DNA of 64,000 bases from DT-110 sp030148525. Lineage in GTDB: Bacteria > Bacteroidota > Bacteroidia > Chitinophagales > Saprospiraceae. The position numbers and the translations under genes are program-made. Under the pieces are notes generated by a model. That model saw only the letters and a list, made by a program, of their open reading frames with translations, did not search any database and was not told where the DNA came from. Numbering within the stretch: position 1 is the stretch's first letter; each line of letters starts with the position of its first letter. Shown here piece by piece: positions 44,014 through 50,436 of the stretch. The DNA is taken from contig OZ245751.1 in assembly GCA_965227445.1 (NCBI GenBank), forward strand, positions 930,001 to 994,000, read 5' to 3'.

Positions 44014-44631
44014 ATGGCAGACACTAAAAGAAAAATTGGAAGCATCGCCGCTACCCTGATCAAGTTAGCTTTCAGGGCGCTAGGTGGCTTTATGAACCGA
44101 ATTCCAGATGAGCAATTACGCCTGATGCTTGAGGCGTTGCGGCAGTCACTTATTGACTTTGTAACCGTCCTGAGCGACAGCGACCCCCGAGACACCGAGC
44201 AGGTTCGGGGTGTACTGAATACCTTTTTAACCAGTGCCGGGTTCCGGCAAGGTAGTGGGGCTTACATCGACCAGGGGATTGCACAGATTCCCAACGCCAA
44301 TACCCGAACCGTGCTGACAAACTTCAAGCCGCTGGTTTACCAGATCGGAGACAAGCTGACTGATGCCAACCCGGACAACCTCAAACAGATCGAAGCTATT
44401 GGAAAGCAGTTCGGCACCAGCGAAGCCGGGCTTGCAACTATGGTTGCTATGTTTGACTGGTTCCTGGACGAAGAAAGCGCCGCAATCATCGCGCAGTTTA
44501 TCAGTGATTACCTGGAACAGATTTTCGAGGAAGACCCCGAACGTGCCGAAGCTATGCTGGTAAGCATTGAAGGGGTGCGAAACCTCAGAAAAGACGCAGA
44601 CAATCGCCTGGAAAAGGCACTTGTTGCCTAA
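44014..44631 (+). CDS. Late phage protein, unknown function
   Basis: A 205-residue mostly helical protein (DEQLRLMLEALRQSLIDFVTVLSDSDPRDTEQVRGVLNTFL), preceded by TAATCACAACACA. It sits in the lysis region and may be virion-associated or lysis-related. It is followed by a terminator. Confidence 0.58.
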   Translation: MADTKRKIGSIAATLIKLAFRALGGFMNRIPDEQLRLMLEALRQSLIDFVTVLSDSDPRDTEQVRGVLNTFLTSAGFRQGSGAYIDQGIAQIPNANTRTVLTNFKPLVYQIGDKLTDANPDNLKQIEAIGKQFGTSEAGLATMVAMFDWFLDEESAAIIAQFISDYLEQIFEEDPERAEAMLVSIEGVRNLRKDADNRLEKALVA

Positions 44632-44660
44632 TTAGGTCGTCTATTCCCTATTTACATTTT

Positions 44661-44686
44661 GCCTCCCGGAACGCCGGGGGGCTTTT
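44661..44686 (+). terminator. Intrinsic terminator after the lysis genes
   Basis: Stem GCCTCCCGG (44661-44669) with CCGGGGGGC (44674-44682, one G-U), loop AACG, then TTTT. Confidence 0.85.
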
Positions 44687-44698
44687 AATCTTAAAAAG

Positions 44699-46255
44699 AT
44701 GAAACGATTCCTATTTCTTATATCCATCGCGCTTGTGCTGGCTCAGGGTTGTAGCTACCAAATACCAGACTACATACAGGAAGCACAAAAAGAATTCAAT
44801 CAGGTTGCCGGTTCACGTTACGATAATGATACCATTATTGAACTGGACCCAATCGAGCAGATACCAACCTTTCCAACCCGATCAATGCAGAACAATGGCA
44901 ATTGGGGGTATGACGCCTTAGAGGTTGGGAAGTGGGCCGAATACATTGCCCGCAATGCCAAACGAAAAGTTCACGTCGATGTATTCGACACCAGCGCCGA
45001 TTTTGATGACGAAAACCTGAAAGGCGTGATCATTCCGGGCAGGGTATACACAGGCGAAAACCCAATCGGAACGAATGGCCATTCCTGGCATGTCACCAGC
45101 ACGATTGGAGGGCTAACGGAAAATGGCCGACACATTGGTATTGCTGAACCCTTACGCCTGGCCGAACACCTGGAAATCCAACCGCACAAAGTGCTGTCCA
45201 ATTCAGGCAGCGGTGGCGCTTCTGGGATTACCCAGGCCGCACGGGATGCGTTGGAGGATGCCCGGGGCCTTATTGACGATGGCTACTTTGTGATCTGGAA
45301 CTATTCGTTAGGAGGTTCCCGGCCGTGGTCTAGTCTCGAACAGGTATTCGACGAAGCCAGCGAATTAGGCGTACTGGTCGTAGTAGCCGCCGCCGGTAAT
45401 AGTGGCCGCGAGGGCGTCAGCTTCCCAGGGAGCGACGAAAACGCGCAAGCGGTCGCAGCGGTCGATAAGAACCGAAAACGCGCCTGGTTCAGCACCTACG
45501 GTGATGAGGTGGCTATTTCCGGCCCTGGTGTAGGGATATACGGGATATTGCCAAACGGCCAAAGGGGCGTACTGAACGGTACCAGCATGGCTACGCCACA
45601 CGTTACGGCCGTGTGCGCAATCCTTGCTAGTGTCTACCCTCAATCAACTGCATCCGAAATTATTGAGCACATACAGAGGTATTCCCGGGACTTAGGAGAT
45701 AAGGGCAAAGACAAGTATTTTGGGCACGGCCTTCCCGTTCTTACTCCATTACTGGAAAACCCAATCGATGGGCAACCGGATGACCCGGGCGAACCTGCAC
45801 CACCGGACGACCCGGAACAGCCGGACGAACCCGGACGGACTACTGAGGACGTTTATTCCTTTGGAGACAATAAATTCCTGATATACTGGAATACCCGCCA
45901 ACGAATTACAGAAGGCAAGGGGTACCGGAAGTTATGGTTCACGCCGACGGTACGAATGGAGGCCACCGGGGCCACTGTGGCAGATCGAGCCGCTACGGTC
46001 TACGAGTTCACGCACGCCCAACTAAGGAACAGGGGGTATGTTTTGCCGGACGGCAGCGACGAATACGACGCCGTTTTTTGGGCCGGGTTTTTCTACCAAC
46101 TTATTGCCGGAAAAGAAGATGTAGACGCCGAATTTACCAAAGCTATTTTCTACCTGGACAATAACGTAGAAATGACACTGGAAGACTTTGAGAACCGACC
46201 AACCAGCAGGAAGGCGACCAAGTGCAATGCACTGACCTTTGATTTTAGCTGGTAA
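44699..46255 (+). CDS. Subtilase (S8) serine protease lipoprotein
   Basis: A 518-residue protease with a lipoprotein signal peptide (lipobox ending at Cys18, LAQGC). Subtilisin catalytic residues are visible: Asp97 (VFDTSADF), His131 (NGHSWHVTS), oxyanion Asn234 (AAGNSG) and Ser296 (NGTSMATPHV). A Pro/Asp/Glu-rich linker (about 355-380) leads to a ~135-residue C-terminal domain of unknown fold. It lies between terminators at 44661 and 46292 and so is its own unit within the prophage. A membrane-anchored protease on a lysogen suggests lysogenic conversion, exclusion or fibre processing; none is shown. Confidence 0.85.
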   Translation: MKRFLFLISIALVLAQGCSYQIPDYIQEAQKEFNQVAGSRYDNDTIIELDPIEQIPTFPTRSMQNNGNWGYDALEVGKWAEYIARNAKRKVHVDVFDTSADFDDENLKGVIIPGRVYTGENPIGTNGHSWHVTSTIGGLTENGRHIGIAEPLRLAEHLEIQPHKVLSNSGSGGASGITQAARDALEDARGLIDDGYFVIWNYSLGGSRPWSSLEQVFDEASELGVLVVVAAAGNSGREGVSFPGSDENAQAVAAVDKNRKRAWFSTYGDEVAISGPGVGIYGILPNGQRGVLNGTSMATPHVTAVCAILASVYPQSTASEIIEHIQRYSRDLGDKGKDKYFGHGLPVLTPLLENPIDGQPDDPGEPAPPDDPEQPDEPGRTTEDVYSFGDNKFLIYWNTRQRITEGKGYRKLWFTPTVRMEATGATVADRAATVYEFTHAQLRNRGYVLPDGSDEYDAVFWAGFFYQLIAGKEDVDAEFTKAIFYLDNNVEMTLEDFENRPTSRKATKCNALTFDFSW

Positions 46256-46291
46256 TTCTACCTTATATTTCTATTCATTGTGTGTTTATAG

Positions 46292-46320
46292 GCCCGTACC
46301 GCCCTGGTACGGGCTTTTTT
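46292..46320 (+). terminator. Intrinsic terminator after the subtilase gene
   Basis: Perfect stem GCCCGTACC (46292-46300) / GGTACGGGC (46306-46314), loop GCCCT, then TTTTTT. Its T-run runs into box 1 of promoter module B, as at copy A. Confidence 0.92.
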
Positions 46321-46444
46321 CGTCGAAGAAAATAATCGGTTCGTCGAAGCGATCTGCAAAAATGTACGCTTATTCGTACTTTAGTAGTGTAATCATTGAG
46401 AAACAAACTGGGCGATTTTGCCCCGAATAAAATCACAACACACA
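46318..46444 (+). promoter_or_regulatory. Composite promoter/leader module, copy B
   Basis: Boxes TTTCGTCGAAGAAAA (46318-46332) and GTTCGTCGAAGCGAT (46339-46353), 21 nt apart; dyad AATGTAC (46361) / GTACTTT (46376); -7-like TACTTTAG; hairpin GGGCGATTTTGCCC (46410-46423); leader AAAATCACAACACACA and ATG 46445. Confidence 0.8.
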
Positions 46445-46708
46445 ATGCTTTATTTCAGACATCAAGACCAGTGTGTTCCTGCTGGCAAAACTATTGACGT
46501 ACTTGATCAAGGAGTTATGATGGAAGTCGAATTTGACGATGGGTCGAAGCGGGAGTTTCACCCAGAAGATTTGTTTGATATCCACGGAGATCAGGTCTTT
46601 TCTAAATTGGAAGATGGTAGCTGGGATTTCAAAGGCAGCAATAGTACGTATGACAGCCTTGCAGATGCCATAGACCATTGGAAAATTATTATTAACGACC
46701 CGGAATAG
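46445..46708 (+). CDS. Small phage protein, unknown function
   Basis: An 87-residue acidic protein (GVMMEVEFDDGSKREFHPEDLFDIHGDQVFSKLEDGSWDF) driven directly by promoter module B. No domain recognised. Confidence 0.6.
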   Translation: MLYFRHQDQCVPAGKTIDVLDQGVMMEVEFDDGSKREFHPEDLFDIHGDQVFSKLEDGSWDFKGSNSTYDSLADAIDHWKIIINDPE

Positions 46709-46756
46709 GGGTACTCAATCGGACCGCTTCGGAATTAATTGATAACAAACTAAGTG

Positions 46757-47035
46757 ATGAAGCTCAAGAAACTATCCACATACGCCGAAGCCGTCCAGTT
46801 CGTAACAGAACATCAGGCGGCAATAAAAAAGGAGTACCTGCAAAAGGATAAGACCGCCCGCGTTGTTGCGGACCTTTTCGGGATCCACTATAACAACAAC
46901 TGGCAAAAAGCCCTGTACCGTTATGTTGGGTCTAAAGGCAAGGGGCACGGTGGAAGTAGGCGAGGGGCCGGAAATAAGAAAGGCATATCTTTTTGCGGCA
47001 ATTGCCGACAAGTCCAAAGCAAATGTATTTGCTGA
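46757..47035 (+). CDS. Small DNA-binding-like protein with Cys-rich end
   Basis: A 92-residue basic protein. It carries KGHGGSRRGAGNKKG, an AT-hook-like Gly/Arg/Lys motif often seen in phage proteins, and ends CGNCRQVQSKCIC, a possible zinc knuckle. The first half (KTARVVADLFGIHYNNNWQKALYRYV) may be a helix-turn-helix. Likely nucleic-acid binding, inferred. Confidence 0.6.
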   Translation: MKLKKLSTYAEAVQFVTEHQAAIKKEYLQKDKTARVVADLFGIHYNNNWQKALYRYVGSKGKGHGGSRRGAGNKKGISFCGNCRQVQSKCIC

Positions 47036-47043
47036 TAACCAAC

Positions 47044-47064
47044 GCCCCGGGAGGTCCCCGGGGC
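47044..47064 (+). other. Intercistronic GC hairpin
   Basis: GCCCCGGG (47044-47051) pairs with CCCGGGGC (47057-47064). It follows a stop as TAACCAACGCCCCGGG and is the plus-strand member of the hairpin family also found at 28963-29613. Confidence 0.65.
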
Positions 47065-47079
47065 TTAAATGTTCACACA

Positions 47080-47334
47080 ATGAAAAACGAGGTATCAGAA
47101 TGGGAACCCCTGGTGATTTTCCGGGAAAAGACCTTGGAACTTACTCAGGGACAACTAGCCGAAAAGGTCGGTGTTCGGGAAAAGAGCATAAGCGAGTATG
47201 AGAATGACCGCAAGCCAATGGGAGGGCTTTTTCTTCGCAAAATGGCGATGATGGTGCCTTGCACTATTACTATAACCCCGGACGGAGCCGTGCGCTTCCA
47301 ATTATCACCGGACTTTTTGGCCGAACAACCCTGA
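47080..47334 (+). CDS. XRE-family transcriptional regulator
   Basis: An 84-residue Cro/CI-type helix-turn-helix protein. The HTH is LTQGQLAEKVGVREKSISEYENDRKPMGGLFLRKMAMM (about 20-57). It lacks a long C-terminal domain, so it is Cro-like rather than a cleavable CI. The start at 47080 follows TTCACACA. It converges with and overlaps the minus-strand gene at 47270 by 65 nt. Confidence 0.82.
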   Translation: MKNEVSEWEPLVIFREKTLELTQGQLAEKVGVREKSISEYENDRKPMGGLFLRKMAMMVPCTITITPDGAVRFQLSPDFLAEQP

Positions 47335-47731
47335 TAAAACGCCACCACCAACGCCGCGCTTTTCGGTGCTGGTAGGCTACCTTCTCCAAAGGAGCCAAAG
47401 AACCAGGGCAAGGGTAAGGGAATGGCCCAAAACACTTAATCAAAGCACTAGCCGCTTGACGCATTACGATGCGTTCTAAGGGGCTTTTTTGTATTTCGGC
47501 TTCCGGGTCGATCAAAGCAAAAAGCCTTCTGACGTCGCAACACAGTTGCGCAGGGAGTCTTTTTTGTTCGAGTTCCACGGATTCACGCGCAACAGTTGTT
47601 TTCACCCACACACCGCCGACGTGAACGGCTACGCAAATGGTAGTCCTTGAAAGAGAAACCGCCTCAAGGGTAAATTCCCCGTTGGCGATCTTCTCAAAAA
47701 AACGTCTGTCAAAAAGTATAAGGTCAGGCAT
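47270..47731 (-). CDS. Cassette protein 4, unknown function
   Basis: A 153-residue protein, last gene of a four-gene leftward cassette; its start overlaps the stop of the preceding gene by 8 nt. The N-terminal ~80 residues look structured (LILFDRRFFEKIANGEFTLEAVSLSRTTICVAVHVGGVWVKTTVA); the last ~30 residues overlap the convergent regulator and are basic and low-complexity. Function unknown. Confidence 0.5.
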   Translation of the reverse strand: MPDLILFDRRFFEKIANGEFTLEAVSLSRTTICVAVHVGGVWVKTTVARESVELEQKRLPAQLCCDVRRLFALIDPEAEIQKSPLERIVMRQAASALIKCFGPFPYPCPGSLAPLEKVAYQHRKARRWWWRFIRVVRPKSPVIIGSARLRPGL

Positions 47732-49115
47732 AGGACAGCTTTTCGTCGTTCACTTGATAGCTTACCCCTTGTTCATCAAACAGCGCTTTGGCTGTTTCCC
47801 ATTTTTTGCGGTTGTCTTCTGCCTTTCCCTTTTTGGCAAGCCAGGTATCATTATCGCCTTGGCCTTTTGCTTGCTCGGCTTCGGCCTCAAAGTCCAGTAT
47901 CCGTGCATACCACTTAGAAGCAAGATTTTTGATGTAGGAGAGGTTTCGAGGTTGTCCGTTATACAACCACTCGCCAGCTTCGTATTTAAGGGAGAAAGAC
48001 CCGCCGGGGTTTTTGCGCTTGCGCTTGGTGCCGCTTTTGGCCTTCGGGGCCTTGACGCCGTTGCGCTTTGCTTCTCGAGCGTTTTCCTGCTCTTTTTTCA
48101 TTTGATTTACAATTTCTTCCTTGATCTGACGGGCGGTATCGGTCAGGCGTTCGGAGACATCCTGTTCCATTTGCCTTTGATAGTCTCGTAAGTCCTCAAC
48201 CGCTACGCTGACGTTTTTCACGGCATAGACGTCGTTAGGGTCAACGTTACCGATCAGAGCATTTCGGAATACCAACAAAATGACAAAGGCAATCGATACC
48301 AGCCCAACGTATCCCAGGCCATTGGATACTGTCTTTTCCAGACCACGAATTCGGGCCAGGTCTTGCAGGTAGAGGCTATCCACCTGACTGGTCGCATCAA
48401 TTCGGAAGTTCATTGACTTGCCGGTAAGGTCGGCAACCTGTTGCGCTAGTTTGGCCTCAAGCGGTTCCAGGCGTTCCAATTGCGACTGGTTGTATTGCGC
48501 TACCTTATTTCGTCCCCATTCATTGCCTTGCTTAAATCGCCGCCAGATAAGCAGCATGTTGGCCGTAGCCGTAGCGCCGTTAAAGTGGTTTTCAGCTTTC
48601 TTATTGGTATTAACTTGCTCAATTTCCTTCCTGATTTTGGCAAGTTCCTTTTCTACCCTGGCAACTTCCCGGGCATCGTCTGAGCGCAAGCGCCCCGAAA
48701 GTTCGGCCACGTCCACACGTTCCGGGTCCGGTATCAGGTTTTGGCTGTTCATATGCCTACTTCCAATAGTGAAAAATCCGGTTGCCGCTATCCTGAATCC
48801 ATTGATCACAACCGAAACCAATAGCAGCGTTACCAGTACCCTGGAACGGTAGGTATTGCGGGAAAGAAGCATAGAGAACATTACCGGTCCTTCCTTGACA
48901 AACCCATAATCGAATAGGTAGCAAAGAACCCCAAAAACAAGGGCAGAAAGGCCAACGGAAGTAAGGTTAAAAAACCAATGATCGGGAAGAAACGCGGTTA
49001 GCTGATTGTAAACCACCGTACACACCAGGCCCGCGCCGGTGATCATTGCTATTCCGGTGACAATCCAAAGAACGTGTTCGCTGTATCTATCCAGGGATGT
49101 TTTTACTTTTTTCAT
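47724..49115 (-). CDS. Cassette protein 3: four-TM membrane protein with coiled coils
   Basis: A 463-residue membrane protein. TM segments lie at about 18-40, 47-66, 88-110 and 258-280; long coiled coils occupy ~145-175 and 205-240 and a charged helical tail follows the fourth TM (VEDLRDYQRQMEQDVSERLTDTARQIKEEIVNQMKKEQE). A basic stretch KAPKAKSGTKRKRKNPGG (about 370) could touch DNA or lipid. No family recognised. Start ATG 49113-49115; overlaps the upstream gene. Architecture (membrane plus coiled coil in a prophage minus-strand cassette) recalls exclusion proteins, but this is inference. Confidence 0.68.
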   Translation of the reverse strand: MKKVKTSLDRYSEHVLWIVTGIAMITGAGLVCTVVYNQLTAFLPDHWFFNLTSVGLSALVFGVLCYLFDYGFVKEGPVMFSMLLSRNTYRSRVLVTLLLVSVVINGFRIAATGFFTIGSRHMNSQNLIPDPERVDVAELSGRLRSDDAREVARVEKELAKIRKEIEQVNTNKKAENHFNGATATANMLLIWRRFKQGNEWGRNKVAQYNQSQLERLEPLEAKLAQQVADLTGKSMNFRIDATSQVDSLYLQDLARIRGLEKTVSNGLGYVGLVSIAFVILLVFRNALIGNVDPNDVYAVKNVSVAVEDLRDYQRQMEQDVSERLTDTARQIKEEIVNQMKKEQENAREAKRNGVKAPKAKSGTKRKRKNPGGSFSLKYEAGEWLYNGQPRNLSYIKNLASKWYARILDFEAEAEQAKGQGDNDTWLAKKGKAEDNRKKWETAKALFDEQGVSYQVNDEKLSYA

Positions 49116-49368
49116 TGCGTGTATTTGGTAGGTCAAAAATCACGACGTTATCAGTGTTTTCCGCTTTGCTATCTGCTTTTCGCTCAAAACGCCGCTGTTC
49201 TTTGGGTTTAGATTCCTTTCGTGAGGTCATAGCTCGACGCTCAGGCTGTTTTAGTGCCACTTGCTGGTCTTCGATAAGCTGAACGTGCAATCGCCAAGTA
49301 TAGCCAGCGAGAAACGCCAGGATTGCCAGGCAATAAATAAATGCTAGTATTGCGCCCGCAGTGGTCAT
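49087..49368 (-). CDS. Cassette protein 2: small one-TM protein
   Basis: A 93-residue protein with one N-terminal TM (about 4-25, AILAFIYCLAILAFLAGYTW) and a highly charged cytoplasm-like tail (TSRKESKPKEQRRFERKADSKAE). It overlaps both neighbours (4 nt with the upstream stop, 29 nt with the downstream start), indicating a tightly coupled operon. Confidence 0.65.
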   Translation of the reverse strand: MTTAGAILAFIYCLAILAFLAGYTWRLHVQLIEDQQVALKQPERRAMTSRKESKPKEQRRFERKADSKAENTDNVVIFDLPNTRNEKSKNIPG

Positions 49369-49613
49369 TTTCCTGCTTTTCTGAGTGATCTAATACGCAG
49401 TATATTGGTTCTTTCGAGCTTGTCTTTAGCTGATTGTCGGGCGTTTAGGATTAAAAACCGCAATACCTTACTATTTGTAATTGGTCGTTCGGCCCGCTTT
49501 TCTGCAACTGCCTGATTGTATTCTATTTGACTAAGCAACTCTTTAATTTCGCACCAACTTTTATAGACTTCAAGGCCCACGTAAAAGGAGCCAATTCGCT
49601 TTTTTTCGCTCAT
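49365..49613 (-). CDS. Cassette protein 1: small basic protein
   Basis: An 82-residue basic protein (KRIGSFYVGLEVYKSWCEIKELLSQIEYNQAVAEKRAERPITNSKVLRFLILNAR). The start at 49613 is preferred to one 13 codons upstream because it leaves the divergent control region intact. The LSQIEYNQAVAEKRAERPITNSKVLRFLI stretch may be a ribbon-helix-helix or HTH; a regulator of the cassette is possible. Confidence 0.6.
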   Translation of the reverse strand: MSEKKRIGSFYVGLEVYKSWCEIKELLSQIEYNQAVAEKRAERPITNSKVLRFLILNARQSAKDKLERTNILRIRSLRKAGK

Positions 49614-49654
49614 TTTCTCGTATTTGTAGTATATTTGAATATAAACACACAAAA

Positions 49655-49690
49655 TAAGAAAAATTAAGATTTAATTATTAATTTTTCTTA
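49655..49690. promoter_or_regulatory. Inverted-repeat operator between divergent genes
   Basis: Perfect 13-bp inverted repeat TAAGAAAAATTAA (49655-49667) / TTAATTTTTCTTA (49678-49690) with a 10-bp spacer, located between the leftward cassette (start 49613) and the rightward HTH-like gene (start 49716). A TATATTTG -7-like element lies at 49630-49637 on the plus strand. Confidence 0.65.
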
Positions 49691-49715
49691 ATACCTAGAA
49701 GTATATACAGTTTTG

Positions 49716-50024
49716 ATGAAAGGAATTTTGAGCCGCCACGAACTTCTTAGGCACTATTTCAATAAGTATAACGTAGTGCAAAAAGAAGCAGCAAAGCAGA
49801 TTGATAGCGCCCCTAGCCAGGTGAGTGTAGCGCTAAAAGGAGACAACGACAAAGTGCTGCACTTGCTTGTTAATTGGTTTTTAGAGAACTTTGGAGACAA
49901 AGAGGACGTCGATTATGATGACTTTTTTCCACCTGAATTGAACCAAGAACAGGCCATAAAAAGACTGGAAGAGAATCAAAAGTTAATCCTTGAACTACTA
50001 AAGAAGATCGAGTCAAAAAAATAG
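49716..50024 (+). CDS. Putative phage repressor/regulator (HTH-like)
   Basis: A 102-residue protein with NKYNVVQKEAAKQIDSAPSQVSVALKGDNDKV (about 14-45), which looks like an XRE-type helix-turn-helix, and a C-terminal coiled coil (LNQEQAIKRLEENQKLILELLKKIESKK) suitable for dimerisation. It faces the inverted-repeat operator and the divergent membrane cassette, so it may control them. ATG 49716 is chosen over the overlapping TTG at 49713. Confidence 0.65.
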   Translation: MKGILSRHELLRHYFNKYNVVQKEAAKQIDSAPSQVSVALKGDNDKVLHLLVNWFLENFGDKEDVDYDDFFPPELNQEQAIKRLEENQKLILELLKKIESKK

Positions 50025-50079
50025 GCATAAGCCGAAGAAACAAAGTGTTTATTCACACTTTGTGTTGTGATTTATTCTT

Positions 50080-50111
50080 ACTGGCACGTTACCTCGTGCC
50101 AGTTTTTTTTT
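50080..50111 (+). terminator. Intrinsic terminator
   Basis: Perfect stem ACTGGCACG (50080-50088) / CGTGCCAGT (50095-50103), loop TTACCT, followed by a long T-run. It ends the regulator transcript. Confidence 0.93.
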
Positions 50112-50167
50112 GTAAAATAATGGGGTAATAGCCTATTGTGGCTTATTTGTCTACTCCAACCAGTTGT

Positions 50168-50338
50168 ATGAAAACACTGACCATAAGTAAATCGGATAAC
50201 TTAAAGTCAATTGCTACACAGCAATTGAGAGCGCTAAAGGTAATAGAACAAGCAATAGGTGTAAGATGGACACCGGCAGACCGTCAAAAAATGCGTCGAA
50301 TTCGGAAAAATATTGAAAAAGTACGGAATATTCCGTAA
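50168..50338 (+). CDS. Small basic protein upstream of the replication operon
   Basis: 56 codons from ATG 50168 (KTLTISKSDNLKSIATQQLRALKVIEQAIGVRWTPADRQKMRRIRKNIEKVRNIP). The gene end lies inside operator copy 4, with the stop TAA being part of the palindrome. Composition (helical, Lys/Arg-rich) is protein-like but short; moderate support only. Confidence 0.45.
   Translation: MKTLTISKSDNLKSIATQQLRALKVIEQAIGVRWTPADRQKMRRIRKNIEKVRNIP
50321..50338. promoter_or_regulatory. Phage operator-like palindrome, copy 4
   Basis: One mismatch from TTACGGAATATTCCGTAA, followed by TTTG and by a second perfect dyad GTCCGAA-G-TTCGGAC at 50342-50356. It heads the replication operon. Confidence 0.7.
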
Positions 50339-50372
50339 TTTGTCCGAAGTTCGGACGCGATGCAAGACCAGA

Positions 50373-50410
50373 AAAGGGCCGAACGGTAAACGTTTGGCCC
50401 TTTTTCTTTT
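50373..50410 (+). terminator. Leader terminator before the replication operon
   Basis: Stem AAAGGGCCGAACG (50373-50385) with CGTTTGGCCCTTT (50391-50403, one G-U), loop GTAAA, T-rich tail. It lies between operator copy 4 and the first replication gene, the same arrangement as at 17211-17311. Confidence 0.88.
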
Positions 50411-50436
50411 ACTCCACGATCACAACACAGCACTAA

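Noticed and set aside
47637..48191. 184-codon plus-strand frame with hydrophobic content
   Set aside because: Antisense to the four-TM membrane protein; its hydrophobicity reflects the complementary strand, and the minus genes overlap as an operon.
50168..50338. A longer version of the small gene starting at GTG 50138
   Set aside because: The extra residues overlap the terminator region and have no leader motif; even the short form is only moderately supported.
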